Positions 54,155 through 63,024 are shown, counted from the stretch's first letter. The stretch: DNA of 64,000 nt from Flavobacteriales bacterium (GCA_020635495.1 JACJZQ010000006.1:111411-175410), one strand, 5' to 3'. Notes: generated by a model not told the origin, from the letters alone. Translations and numbers: made by a program.

Positions 54155-55174
54155 TTACTGAACAATCAGCTTTTGCGTTGAAATGGCTTGACCATTCCCG
54201 TTCAGGACTTTCATTACATAAATGCCAGCGTTTACGCAATCAAGCGAAACGGCAGAAGTTGCTTCATTCATGTTCTTAACCATTCGACCTTGAGTATCGA
54301 ACAGTTGAACTGACTCATCAGCACTCAGCGCTCGGCTCAATTGAAGCGTTCCATTTGCCGCAACAGGATTCGGATAAACCGTGAAATCTTCTTGAGCAAC
54401 ATCGGCTATGCCTGTTGGGTTAACTGCGTTAGGAGTTTTCTGATACCATACGGTTGAACTGACACCATTGATCGGGTCTGATGTGTTCTCCATCAGAAGC
54501 AACCAGAATCTGTAGTCTGCAGAAATCCAAAACCATTGCTCTTTAGTAACGGTTCCAGCAGGGAAACCCAATACAGAAAGCGTCTCGCTTCGGTTGGCAT
54601 GGTACCGCAACACGTTCTGGTATGTACCGTTTGGCAACTGCAAAGTACCGTAGCCATCGCAGGTATAAGACAAGGTACCGTCTGCAGTTATATTGGTTGA
54701 GGCCGCAAATCCGGGTCCAGAAAAGTTGTCAGTACCAGAGCTGTTGTAAGTGGCCGGAAGGCTCAAAACAACCTCGCTATCAGTATAATCCTGTTCAACC
54801 GTATCTCCGGGTGCAACTATAACCCGATAGCCATCAGTTTCAAGTGAAGCATTTGAAATGCTGTAGAAAGTGAAAGCATCATCTTCTGGGGTGATTCCGC
54901 AATGAGTTGAGCCAGCAAAATCGCCAGGCCAATATGAATCTGCAGCCTCAATAAAACTGAATGCAGCTGTAGAAACCTCATTCAGTCCGCTGAAATCCCA
55001 GCTATAGTTGGCCCCGGTTTGAGCGTTCAACGTAGAGGCATTGGGAATATCAGAGCATATACCCCTTGAAGGTGCATCTCCGATCTGTGGCATATTCACT
55101 TCCGTGATGGTTGGTTGGGCAATGGCCGCCACTGAAGACAAAAGTCCAAGCGTAAATAGGTAGATTTTTTTCAT
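54155..55174 (-). CDS. Secreted protein with T9SS type A sorting domain
   Basis: From the ATG at 55174 it has 339 residues and a signal peptide (KKIYLFTLGLLSSVAAIAQ). The central region is beta-rich with no known enzyme motif; four Cys are present. The C-terminal 75 residues (FTVYPNPVAANGTLQLSRAL ... LFDTQGRMVKNM ... GIYVMKVL ... QKLIVQ) are a T9SS sorting domain. It is the second gene of a pair with the lipoprotein at 55191, 16 bases apart, so a shared surface role is likely. Confidence 0.85.
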   Translation of the reverse strand: MKKIYLFTLGLLSSVAAIAQPTITEVNMPQIGDAPSRGICSDIPNASTLNAQTGANYSWDFSGLNEVSTAAFSFIEAADSYWPGDFAGSTHCGITPEDDAFTFYSISNASLETDGYRVIVAPGDTVEQDYTDSEVVLSLPATYNSSGTDNFSGPGFAASTNITADGTLSYTCDGYGTLQLPNGTYQNVLRYHANRSETLSVLGFPAGTVTKEQWFWISADYRFWLLLMENTSDPINGVSSTVWYQKTPNAVNPTGIADVAQEDFTVYPNPVAANGTLQLSRALSADESVQLFDTQGRMVKNMNEATSAVSLDCVNAGIYVMKVLNGNGQAISTQKLIVQ

Positions 55175-55190
55175 GATAATTCGATTAGGG

Positions 55191-55730
55191 TTAGATTGAC
55201 TGAACATTCAGTCCCGTGAAATTACCGGAAAAAGTTATGTTATTCGGAGGAGTAAACCCATCGTTGATAGACGAAGTGAAGTTGCCATCAATGGTATAGT
55301 AGGTAACTCCTGTTGCCGTAAAGTTTATCGTTGCCACGTCAATTCGGAGAGTTCCAGACACAGGCGTGGCAAATGCACCGCCATTACCATCGGTAAACGA
55401 GGCGTTTGTTACTTGATAGGTTCCGGGCTCAACATTGGCAGCAGATGCTGTTAAATTGAATGAGTAGGTTGGACTGGTACCAACAATAGAAATACCATCA
55501 ACCTGCGTAGAATGATTGCAGATAACCCCGTTGTCATGTCCACCCAATTCGTTGTTATTCTGTGGACTTTCCCAAGAACCACTTTGGTTAATGTTACCCG
55601 TAACGCTGTAGTCAAAAGCAAGATCGGGAAGCGTGAATGGCCCGTCATTGCCGTCTGGATCTTGATTACAGGATGAGAAAATAGAACCGAAAATGATGGT
55701 CGCGATTAAGAAAATTGGTGTTGTTTTCAT
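55191..55730 (-). CDS. Hypothetical lipoprotein
   Basis: A 179-residue protein with a lipobox (IFSSC, Cys at residue 21), then an Asp/Gly-rich linker that could favour outer-membrane or surface placement, and a beta-sandwich-like rest (GTYQVTNASFTDGNGG, TLRIDVATINFTATG). I do not recognise a family. It precedes the T9SS cargo gene on the same strand. Confidence 0.7.
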   Translation of the reverse strand: MKTTPIFLIATIIFGSIFSSCNQDPDGNDGPFTLPDLAFDYSVTGNINQSGSWESPQNNNELGGHDNGVICNHSTQVDGISIVGTSPTYSFNLTASAANVEPGTYQVTNASFTDGNGGAFATPVSGTLRIDVATINFTATGVTYYTIDGNFTSSINDGFTPPNNITFSGNFTGLNVQSI

Positions 55731-55826
55731 TGTAAAATGATTTAAGGTTATTGTTCAGTTGAGGGCAAATTTGAGTTCAGGAAGGCATTGAACACAAGGA
55801 GAAAAAACTAAACTTGTGATGATTTC

Positions 55827-57284
55827 ATGTCAGAAAAAGGAAATAGAACTGTGGCGCTCGCAGCCTTGCTAAGTAGCAAGGAAATGAAAGTTTTCAGTAG
55901 CCATCTGAATGAAGGAAAACGTGCTTCCCTCCCACTCTTGTTCGATGCTATCTGTGTTGGTTTGAAATCATCTAAACCAAATTCTTTGGAGAAGGAAACC
56001 CTCTTCAAGAAAGCTTTCAATGAAGCTTATTCAAAAGATCAGGATTACCTGCTTCGGAATGAATTCCGATTGCTTTCCAAGGAACTGACGGGTTTCCTAG
56101 CCATTGAGCAGACAAAAAAGGCGATGCGTGATGATGTGCTGGAGGAAAAACGTTTGGTGCTGCAATCCTACATTGACCGAAAAGCACACGACCTTTTTGA
56201 CCGTGAATGGCAAAAGGTGGTTGAAGATTCCAAAGATGAATTACGACTTGACGTTGCCATAGACATTCAAAAGCTGGCAATCGAACATTTGGTATCAACC
56301 CGACAAGCAACGGTTGAGAACTACAATCAGCTTTTAGAATTACTGGCTGATCATCAACAAACCTTACAACAGCATTTCGCGCACCAACACCTTTTCGGAA
56401 AACACAAACAAGCTTTTGCCGAGAGAACACTTCAGGCAATCGGTTCAGATATTCAAGTTTCTCCGTTGGAAGTTATTTCCATCAATCCAGCAGACGAAAA
56501 GCAGAATGATGCTTTCGCGAACCATTTTGCTGCGCTGACGAAAGCTTACGCGCACCGAGGTGAAGAGAAGATTGAGCTGCTGAAAAATGCCGCTGGTTTT
56601 GTGTCCGAGATCAATTCAAAATCGTTTGACCGAAATGCGGCATTGGCAACCGTAAATGCCGCTATTGCATTGGAGTATTTCTTGCTTCGCGAGCTGGAGG
56701 CTTCACTGCCGTTTCATCAAAAGGCGTTGGAATTCGGTTCAGGATTGGAAGGCGGCAAACTCATCAGTTTCGTGTTCAATTATCTGAGTACGCTTATCCG
56801 CTTGGAACGACATGAACAGGCAATTGCGCTTATCAATGAATACGCTTCTGTTTGGGAAAAACTCCCACGTATGCGCGACCGTTTTCTGTGCCTCAAAGCC
56901 ATGTGCCATGTCTTTGAGAATGATCCGAAAGCGGCTGAGGATTGCATTCCCGATGACCGAAAAGCAGGCGGTTTGGACCACTACTATTACTATCGGTTCA
57001 TTCAGATCATTGTGCTTTTCCAGAAAGGCAAGCCTGAGTTAGCCATGAACGAAGCGGAGAATTTTGAGCATACCGTCCGCTACAACGATAAGGACGAAGA
57101 TTACCTGCGATTGATTCAGGCGATGAAGAAACTCCTGATGTTGAATTCGGAAAAGCCAACCATTTCCGAAGAAGTCTATTCCGACAAGGCCGAAAAACTG
57201 AAACAATCACTCAGCGAAGCCAGCGAAAGTGCCTTTGCTGATCGAGCGTTGCTCTATCGGTGGATTGTTGCTGAATTGAATTGA
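55827..57284 (+). CDS. Hypothetical helical-repeat protein
   Basis: A 485-residue cytoplasmic protein, mainly helical, without signal peptide or membrane segments. Repeated helix pairs such as YFLLRELEASLPFHQKALEF and LIRLERHEQAIALINEYASV and KGKPELAMNEAENFEHTVRY fit loose TPR-like repeats in the second half. The first half has DQDYLLRNEFRLLSKELTGF. Function unknown. The GNAT gene begins 4 bases after the stop, so they are co-transcribed. Confidence 0.75.
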   Translation: MSEKGNRTVALAALLSSKEMKVFSSHLNEGKRASLPLLFDAICVGLKSSKPNSLEKETLFKKAFNEAYSKDQDYLLRNEFRLLSKELTGFLAIEQTKKAMRDDVLEEKRLVLQSYIDRKAHDLFDREWQKVVEDSKDELRLDVAIDIQKLAIEHLVSTRQATVENYNQLLELLADHQQTLQQHFAHQHLFGKHKQAFAERTLQAIGSDIQVSPLEVISINPADEKQNDAFANHFAALTKAYAHRGEEKIELLKNAAGFVSEINSKSFDRNAALATVNAAIALEYFLLRELEASLPFHQKALEFGSGLEGGKLISFVFNYLSTLIRLERHEQAIALINEYASVWEKLPRMRDRFLCLKAMCHVFENDPKAAEDCIPDDRKAGGLDHYYYYRFIQIIVLFQKGKPELAMNEAENFEHTVRYNDKDEDYLRLIQAMKKLLMLNSEKPTISEEVYSDKAEKLKQSLSEASESAFADRALLYRWIVAELN

Positions 57285-57288
57285 AACC

Positions 57289-57822
57289 ATGAAAACGCTG
57301 CTTACCAAAGACAATAAAGAAGTACTCATCAGAGAAATAAAACCTGATGATGCAGAAAGCTCTATTCGTTTTTCAAAACAGATTTTCGGGCTTCCTACGG
57401 TTTTGACCACTTTGAATGAATTCAATCAGACCGTGGAGAGTCAAACAAAATGGATACAGTCATTTGATAAAAGCCAGACGAAATTTGCCTTGGTCGGGAT
57501 TCACAACAAGGAAGTGGTTGGCCTACTCGATTTTTCTACCAGCAATCGCGAAAGACTCAAACATGGTGGTGCCTTTGGCGTCAGTGTTCTTCCCGAATTT
57601 CAAAACAACGGAATTGCCCGTGCCATGATAAAATTGTTGTTGGAGTGGGCTTCGAAAAGTCCGCTGGTTGAAAAAGTAGTTCTGAAAGTGAGTTCGAACA
57701 ATCCGAAAGCAATTAAGCTGTATCAATCTCTGGGCTTCGTTGAAGAAGGCAGAATGACCAAGGAGATCAAACTGGAAGACGGAACTTATGTTGATACCAT
57801 TGTAATGGCGCAGTTCGTTTGA
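57289..57822 (+). CDS. GNAT family N-acetyltransferase
   Basis: A 177-residue acetyltransferase. Acetyl-CoA-binding block: GAFGVSVLPEFQNNGIARAMI (residues 91-111, the V-x-P-x-x-x-x-x-G-I-A pattern); VVLKVSSNNPKAIKLYQSLGF and EEGRMTKEIKLEDGTYVDTIVM are typical of the RimJ/RimL-like and phosphinothricin-like groups. The acceptor is unknown. Second gene after the helical-repeat protein. Confidence 0.9.
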   Translation: MKTLLTKDNKEVLIREIKPDDAESSIRFSKQIFGLPTVLTTLNEFNQTVESQTKWIQSFDKSQTKFALVGIHNKEVVGLLDFSTSNRERLKHGGAFGVSVLPEFQNNGIARAMIKLLLEWASKSPLVEKVVLKVSSNNPKAIKLYQSLGFVEEGRMTKEIKLEDGTYVDTIVMAQFV

Positions 57823-57832
57823 TTAGGTCAAA

Positions 57833-57865
57833 TAAAAAAGGGCGAATCTTCCAATTCGCCCTTTC
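57833..57865. terminator. Bidirectional terminator between GNAT gene and rplI
   Basis: GGGCGAAT-cttcca-ATTCGCCC at 57840-57861 with A before and T after. It ends both the GNAT transcript and the rpsF-rpsR-rplI operon. Confidence 0.92.
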
Positions 57866-57885
57866 CAAATTCATTTAAGTAAGAA

Positions 57886-58335
57886 TTACTCTGCTACGAC
57901 TTCGAATTCGAATTCGCCTTCAACTTCTTTATGAAGTCTTACGGTTGCAGTGTACTTACCAAGTTTCTTAACAGTGCTTTCTTTCAAGCCAACCTTCTTA
58001 CGGTCAACCTCAGAACCGGTAGCAGCTTTAATGGCCTCAGCAACCTGAATGCTGTTAACAGAACCGAAGATCTTGTCTCCTTCTCCTGCTTTGGCACCCA
58101 CTTTAATATCTGCTCCTTGAATCTTAGAAAGAAGCGCTGTTGCCTCTTCGATCAACTTAGCCTCTCTGTGTGCACGCTGACGGATATCTTCATCTCTTAC
58201 CTTTTTGGCACTGTCTGTTGCAATAACAGCCATTCCGTTAGGTACTAAGAAGTTACGGGCGTAACCTGGCTTTACTGTTACTAGGTCGTTCTTGTAACCC
58301 AGTTTGTCTACATCTTGCTTTAGTATAACATCCAT
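57886..58335 (-). CDS. rplI: Ribosomal protein L9
   Basis: A 149-residue protein with the N-terminal 23S rRNA-binding domain (MDVILKQDVDKLGYKNDLVTVKPGYARNFL split at residue 20, with the L9 signature GYARNFLVP), the long connecting helix and the C-terminal domain (GSVNSIQVAEAI). Third gene of the rpsF-rpsR-rplI operon; priB or ssb is not between them. Confidence 0.97.
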   Translation of the reverse strand: MDVILKQDVDKLGYKNDLVTVKPGYARNFLVPNGMAVIATDSAKKVRDEDIRQRAHREAKLIEEATALLSKIQGADIKVGAKAGEGDKIFGSVNSIQVAEAIKAATGSEVDRKKVGLKESTVKKLGKYTATVRLHKEVEGEFEFEVVAE

Positions 58336-58343
58336 GGCTCTTC

Positions 58344-58616
58344 TTATTTCAGTTGGTCAGCCAAATATGGCATAAGTGCCAAATGACGTGCACGCTTTAC
58401 AGCCTGCGCAACCTTGCGTTGATACTTCAGTGATGTTCCTGTAAGTCTGCGTGGAAGCAACTTACCTTGCTCGTTTACAAATGCCAAAAGATAATCTGGG
58501 TCTTTGTAATCGATGAACTTGATGCCGTATTTCTTGAATCGGCAATACTTGTCTCTTTTAACCTCTACGGTCGGTGGATTGAGATATCTGATCTCTCCGT
58601 CTTTCTTTCCTGCCAT
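58344..58616 (-). CDS. rpsR: Ribosomal protein S18
   Basis: A 90-residue small-subunit protein with FKKYGIKFIDYKDPDYLLAF and the S18 signature LLPRRLTGTSLKYQRKVAQA, binding next to S6 on the 30S platform. The N-terminal part lacks the zinc-binding cysteines of some S18 proteins (one Cys only). 8 bases ahead of rplI. Confidence 0.97.
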   Translation of the reverse strand: MAGKKDGEIRYLNPPTVEVKRDKYCRFKKYGIKFIDYKDPDYLLAFVNEQGKLLPRRLTGTSLKYQRKVAQAVKRARHLALMPYLADQLK

Positions 58617-58622
58617 GGTTCC

Positions 58623-58961
58623 TTAAGCTTTTTCTTTGTTCTTGTTTCTTCTTCTTTCCGCGTATTCTACATGGAACTTGTCCATTTTTACGGTTAGAAA
58701 TCTGATCACACGTTCGTCACGCTTGAACTTCAATTCAAGTTCAGCAATCAACGAAGGCTCGGCTTGGAACTCAAAGAGGTTGTAAAAGCCGTTGGATTTC
58801 TTCTGGATCGGATACGCCAATTTGCGCAGACCCCAGTCTTCCGTAGAGACAATTTTGCCTCCATCAGCTTTAATGAACTTCTCGTAATCCTTTACCGCTT
58901 CCTTCATCTGTTGCTCAGACAAAACGGGAGTTAAAATGAAAACGGTTTCGTACTGGTTCAT
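58623..58961 (-). CDS. rpsF: Ribosomal protein S6
   Basis: A 112-residue protein: NQYETVFILTPVLSEQQMKE at the start, then EDWGLRKLAYPIQKKSNGFY, the conserved S6 signature. It binds 16S rRNA together with S18. First gene of the operon; 6 bases ahead of rpsR. The C-terminus is basic. Confidence 0.97.
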   Translation of the reverse strand: MNQYETVFILTPVLSEQQMKEAVKDYEKFIKADGGKIVSTEDWGLRKLAYPIQKKSNGFYNLFEFQAEPSLIAELELKFKRDERVIRFLTVKMDKFHVEYAERRRNKNKEKA

Positions 58962-59009
58962 AATTCTGTTAATTGTTTGTGTTTAAATACCCGCCAAAAA
59001 AGCGGAGCG

Positions 59010-59040
59010 CAAAGATAAATAACTGATTCAGTTAAACAAG
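59010..59040 (-). promoter_or_regulatory. Promoter of the rpsF operon
   Basis: On the minus strand: CTTG (59040-59037), 19-base spacer, TATCTTTG (59017-59010). The -7 box is a full match to TAnnTTTG. The leader of about 45 bases to rpsF could hold an S6-S18 feedback site, but I cannot define one. Confidence 0.75.
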
Positions 59041-59083
59041 CCTTGATCAAGCACGAAATTCTAAACACAAAAATTCGAAACCC

Positions 59084-59436
59084 GTGTCAGGTCACTTCGA
59101 GTGATTTTGAGGAACGAAAAATTGTATCGAGAAGTGGGCGTTTCCGCGCGTGGCCGTAGGCTGAGGTTCTCGAAGCCTACAGCTTGGCAGAAGCTACCCT
59201 TCGTTGTCCTTCGATACAATTTCGATTTCATCGAAATCACTCAGGATGACTCTCAGGGTACGCACAGCCAAAGAAGCAGAAACCCGAAAGGCGCGGTCGG
59301 GCTTTCCGCGCTACACGGTAGCATGCTGCAATCCCTAACGCGAAGCCACCTACCTCTCCTGTCATTCCGACCGAAGCGGAGGAATCTGAACTTCCACAAT
59401 AGATTTCTCGACTCCGCAATCTCCGCTCGAAATGAC
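59084..59436. repeat. Mosaic of dispersed imperfect palindromes
   Basis: The spacer 58962-59778 has no credible gene. It holds at least three repeat copies: 59084-59136 (related in reverse to 34002-34049), 59209-59250 (tcgatacaatttcgatttcatcgaaatcactc) and 59361-59436 (gtcattccgaccgaagcggagg... ending in ctcgaaatgac, ends inverted). The part 59437-59700 is a further patchwork with words such as gaagtgaagcgcagcgaaac. An open frame at 59101-59676 runs through these repeats. Confidence 0.7.
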
Positions 59437-59726
59437 AAACTTGAGATGCTCAGGTGGCCTCGGAATTCACAATCGGGGCACCCACACTACGAAATGGCCG
59501 CCCGAACGGGGCGCAGAAGTGAAGCGCAGCGAAACGGCTTGGCCCGTTCAGGCCGTGAAGTAGTGAAGGGTCGAATGAGAATTCCAAGCCTTGACCTTTT
59601 CGTTCTTTTCTGTCAAGAGAAAAGGACACATTTTAAAACCTTAAGGAGATTGCTTCGTCCTCTGTCCTCGCAATGACGTGTCAACTGGTCGCCATTCACT
59701 ACATCTATCAACGATCGTGAATAAGT

Positions 59727-59761
59727 TTTGCCGCCAGCCGCGCAGCTAAATACTACATTTG
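59727..59761 (+). promoter_or_regulatory. Promoter of dnaX
   Basis: TTTG (59727-59730), a 23-base spacer, and TACATTTG (59754-59761), a full match of the -7 box, 17 bases ahead of the ATG. The spacer is at the long end of the accepted range. Confidence 0.65.
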
Positions 59762-59778
59762 AAGTTCGCTAAATCGGC

Positions 59779-61578
59779 ATGGATAATTACATCGTTTCAG
59801 CCAGAAAGTACCGCCCCGTAACGTTCGAAGACGTTGTGGGTCAGTCGGCTATTACGTCCACGCTACAAAAGGCCATTAAGAACAATCACTTGGCGCAAGC
59901 CCTGTTGTTCTGCGGCCCGCGAGGGGTTGGAAAAACCACCTGTGCACGTATCCTTGCCAAAGCCATCAACCAAGATAGCTTTGAAGGCGAACTCGATCCG
60001 AATGAGGATTTCTCATTCAACATTTTTGAGTTGGATGCGGCTTCTAACAACTCGGTTGATGACATCCGAAACCTGATCGATCAGGTACGGTTCTCACCGC
60101 AACAAGGCAAGTTCAAGGTTTACATAATAGATGAGGTTCACATGCTGAGTGCAGCCGCTTTCAACGCGTTTCTGAAAACGTTGGAAGAACCGCCTGCGCA
60201 CGCCATCTTCATCTTGGCCACAACCGAGAAACACAAGATCATTCCAACCATTCTGTCGCGTTGCCAGATCTTCGATTTCCGAAGAATTCAGGTCAGCGAT
60301 ATGGTTTCGCATCTGAAGAACATCGCGCTCAAAGAAGGCGTTGATGCTGAGGAGGAAGCGTTACATGTGGTTGCTGAAAAAGCAGATGGCGCGTTGCGTG
60401 ATGCACTTTCCATATTCGACCGTTTGGTGACATTCTCTGGCAATACCGTCACCTACCAGGATGCCATTGAGAACCTCAATATTCTTGATTACGATTACTA
60501 CTTCCGCGGAACAGACATGGTTCTTGAAGGCGACATGGCCAGCGCTATGTTACTTTTCAACGAGATTTTGGAACGCGGTTTTAACGGACATGAGTTCATC
60601 AACGGTTTGGCAACTCACTTCCGCAATCTGTTGATGTGCAAGGATGCTTCTACGGTTCAACTGCTAGAGGTTTCGGAGAAGATCCAACAGAAATACTTGG
60701 AGCAAGCACAGCGGTGTGCACCGCTCAATCTTTTGAAAGGATTGCGCATCATGAATGAGTGCGATGTGCAATACAAAAGCAGCAAGAATCAGCGGCTCAC
60801 GGTTGAGCTCGCCATCATGAAAATGTGCGCTTTGCACAAAGTTCCTGAAGGTGCTTCTCCAGTTGCGCCTGAAAAAAAAAAGTCCTTAGCTGAGCCAACT
60901 CCAAAGGCAGAAACTCCGGTAGTTGAGCAACCGATTAAGCAGGAAGACCCAACGCCAGTACAAAATCAGGTAGCCGCTGAGCCGATTCAGGCATCGGAAT
61001 CAACTTCCGAACCCGAAATTCAAGACACTGTAGAAACGGAAGAGTCTTCTCCAGAAGACAATTCTGCCCAACCAGAGCCAGAGCAAATTCCGCAGACGTC
61101 TAAGACGGTTGCGCTACGCGGAAGAAGACGCATCAAAGGCGCTGGAATTCGAATCAGCGAAGCACATCTCGCTACTCAAGAAGAGGAAATTGACATCAAT
61201 TCGCTTCCGAAAGATGCATTCACTGAAGAGCAAATGCAGAACATTTGGAATGAGCGGGTCAACCTGCTTTTCAGATCTTCACCAAGTATGCTCAGCTCGC
61301 TGACCAAGCATCCGCCAAAACTCAAAGAAGACCATACTATTGAATTGGAATTGGATGGAGCCCATCAATTGGAGCAGCTTCAAGAATCGAAAACGATTCT
61401 GATCGATGCTATCAGAAAAGACCTCAACAACTTCTCCATTCAATTGGAAACCCCGGTAAAAGAGGTTGTAACCAAGAAAAAGGCGTACACCCCAAAAGAG
61501 ATCTACCATCAGTTGGCTACAGAAAACCCGCATTTGGAAACACTTCGCAAGGAGTTCGGGCTAGATCTTGACATCTGA
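59779..61578 (+). CDS. dnaX: DNA polymerase III clamp-loader subunit tau (and possibly gamma)
   Basis: A 599-residue AAA+ protein. Walker A is FCGPRGVGKTTCARIL (44-59), the DEAx box is YIIDEVHMLS, and the sensor-1 and arginine-finger region is ATTEKHKIIPTILSRCQIFDF. The zinc module usual between Walker A and the DEAx box is missing: only Cys45 and Cys55 are left before residue 160. Domain III (collar) ends near residue 358. A Pro/Glu-rich linker (360-445) follows, then C-terminal helices for polymerase binding. An A10 run at 60872-60881 in codons 365-368 may yield a short form (separate entry). It loads the DnaN clamp. Confidence 0.95.
   Translation: MDNYIVSARKYRPVTFEDVVGQSAITSTLQKAIKNNHLAQALLFCGPRGVGKTTCARILAKAINQDSFEGELDPNEDFSFNIFELDAASNNSVDDIRNLIDQVRFSPQQGKFKVYIIDEVHMLSAAAFNAFLKTLEEPPAHAIFILATTEKHKIIPTILSRCQIFDFRRIQVSDMVSHLKNIALKEGVDAEEEALHVVAEKADGALRDALSIFDRLVTFSGNTVTYQDAIENLNILDYDYYFRGTDMVLEGDMASAMLLFNEILERGFNGHEFINGLATHFRNLLMCKDASTVQLLEVSEKIQQKYLEQAQRCAPLNLLKGLRIMNECDVQYKSSKNQRLTVELAIMKMCALHKVPEGASPVAPEKKKSLAEPTPKAETPVVEQPIKQEDPTPVQNQVAAEPIQASESTSEPEIQDTVETEESSPEDNSAQPEPEQIPQTSKTVALRGRRRIKGAGIRISEAHLATQEEEIDINSLPKDAFTEEQMQNIWNERVNLLFRSSPSMLSSLTKHPPKLKEDHTIELELDGAHQLEQLQESKTILIDAIRKDLNNFSIQLETPVKEVVTKKKAYTPKEIYHQLATENPHLETLRKEFGLDLDI
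60872..60928 (+). other. Candidate frameshift / transcriptional slippage signal in dnaX
   Basis: Ten A at 60872-60881, then G: codons gaa-aaa-aaa-aag. The heptamer A AAA AAG is in the zero-frame phase required for -1 slippage, the same one used by E. coli dnaX. The -1 frame stops at TGA 60891-60893 and the +1 frame at TAG 60887-60889. GCT 60889-60891 can pair with AGC 60926-60928 and CAACT 60896-60900 with AGTTG 60921-60925, giving a stem 6 bases after the heptamer with a 4-base bulge. Confidence 0.6.
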
Positions 61579-61682
61579 TCTTTTTGTCGCCAGCGTTGCT
61601 ACATCCATCTTGAATATGGTAGCAACTCCACCTCTTTTACATATATGTATAAATTTACGGCCGCTCAAAAAAGAGAAATACC

Positions 61683-62948
61683 ATGTCAGGAAATAAAATC
61701 ACAGTTACCAACGGTAAGCTTAACGTACCAAACGACCCGATCATTCCATTTATTGAAGGAGACGGAATAGGCCCGGATATTTGGGCTGCTTCTAGTAGAG
61801 TACTACAAGCTGCTGTTCAGAAAGCATACAACGGAGAGAAAAGCATTGTTTGGAAAGAGGTGCTTGCAGGAGAAAAGGCATTCAACGCTACTGGAGAATG
61901 GCTTCCGCAAGAAACGCTGGATGTAATCAGCGAATACCTTATTGCCATCAAAGGACCATTGACCACACCTGTTGGTGGTGGAATCCGTTCTTTGAACGTT
62001 GCATTGCGTCAGCAATTGGATCTTTATGCCTGCGTGCGTCCGGTACGTTGGTTCGAAGGAGTTCCTTCTCCGATGAAACACCCAGAGTATGTGGACATGG
62101 TGATCTTCCGCGAAAACACCGAAGACATTTATGCTGGTATTGAGTGGGAAGCTGGAACTCCTGAAGTGAAGAAAGTGGTCGATTTCATTCAGAAGGAAAT
62201 GGGCATCAAAAAGATCCGATTCCCAGAAACGTCTTCAATCGGTATCAAACCAATTTCGATTGAGGGAACGGAGCGATTGGTGCGTGGTGCCATTGAGTAC
62301 GCCATTGAACACAAGAAGCCAAGCCTGACCATCGTTCACAAAGGCAACATCATGAAATTCACAGAAGGTGGATTCAAGAAATGGGGCTACGAATTCTGTG
62401 AGCGCGAGTATGGAGACAAATGCTTCACTTGGGCGCAGTACGATAGAATTGCCGAAGAAAAAGGTGTGGATGAGGCCAACCGTCAGCAAGATGAAGCGAT
62501 TCACGCAGGAAAAGTGCTGGTGAAAGACAGCATTGCCGATGCATTCCTTCAGCAGATTCAATTGAGACCGAAAGAGTATGACGTTATCGCCACCATGAAC
62601 TTGAATGGTGATTATGTTTCTGACGCATTGGCCGCAGCGGTTGGTGGAATCGGTATCGCTCCTGGTGCAAACATCAACTATGCTTCTGGCCATGCCATTT
62701 TTGAAGCTACACACGGCACTGCTCCAAAGTATGCCGGGTTGGACAAGGTGAACCCGAGTTCGGTTATCCTTTCCGGTTGCATGATGCTGGAGCATTTGGG
62801 CTGGATAGAAGCTGCACAGTTGATCTACAAAGGCATTGAGAATGCTATCGCGAAGAAGCGAGTTACTTACGATTTCGAACGTTTGATGGAAGGAGCAACG
62901 CTATTGAAGTGCTCTGAATTCGGAGACGAGATCATTGCAAATATGTAA
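61683..62948 (+). CDS. icd: NADP-dependent isocitrate dehydrogenase
   Basis: A 421-residue TCA-cycle enzyme of the homodimeric E. coli type. Features: FIEGDGIGPDIWAASSRVLQ near the start, IFRENTEDIYAGIEW with the phosphorylatable-serine loop region nearby, TIVHKGNIMKFTEGGFKKWG, and the signature NLNGDYVSDALAAAVGGIGI with metal-ligand Asp residues. GTAPKYAGLDKVNPSSVIL holds the NADP-specific region. It converts isocitrate to 2-oxoglutarate; the two aconitases are 12 kb away. A terminator follows. Confidence 0.95.
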   Translation: MSGNKITVTNGKLNVPNDPIIPFIEGDGIGPDIWAASSRVLQAAVQKAYNGEKSIVWKEVLAGEKAFNATGEWLPQETLDVISEYLIAIKGPLTTPVGGGIRSLNVALRQQLDLYACVRPVRWFEGVPSPMKHPEYVDMVIFRENTEDIYAGIEWEAGTPEVKKVVDFIQKEMGIKKIRFPETSSIGIKPISIEGTERLVRGAIEYAIEHKKPSLTIVHKGNIMKFTEGGFKKWGYEFCEREYGDKCFTWAQYDRIAEEKGVDEANRQQDEAIHAGKVLVKDSIADAFLQQIQLRPKEYDVIATMNLNGDYVSDALAAAVGGIGIAPGANINYASGHAIFEATHGTAPKYAGLDKVNPSSVILSGCMMLEHLGWIEAAQLIYKGIENAIAKKRVTYDFERLMEGATLLKCSEFGDEIIANM

Positions 62949-62967
62949 GACAACAAAATCGATTTTA

Positions 62968-63000
62968 AATCCCCGTTCGGTAATTCGGACGGGGATTTTT
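62968..63000 (+). terminator. Terminator of icd
   Basis: AATCCCCGT (62968-62976) pairs with ACGGGGATT (62989-62997), followed by T. The loop tcggtaattcgg may add a short inner pair. Confidence 0.9.
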
Positions 63001-63024
63001 GTTTTAGGCAACTAGCTTTACACA

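Noticed and set aside
59101..59676. A 191-codon open frame in the rpsF-dnaX spacer
   Set aside because: It is composed of the dispersed palindromic repeats, with basic, Arg-rich sequence and no family resemblance. The repeats recur elsewhere outside genes.
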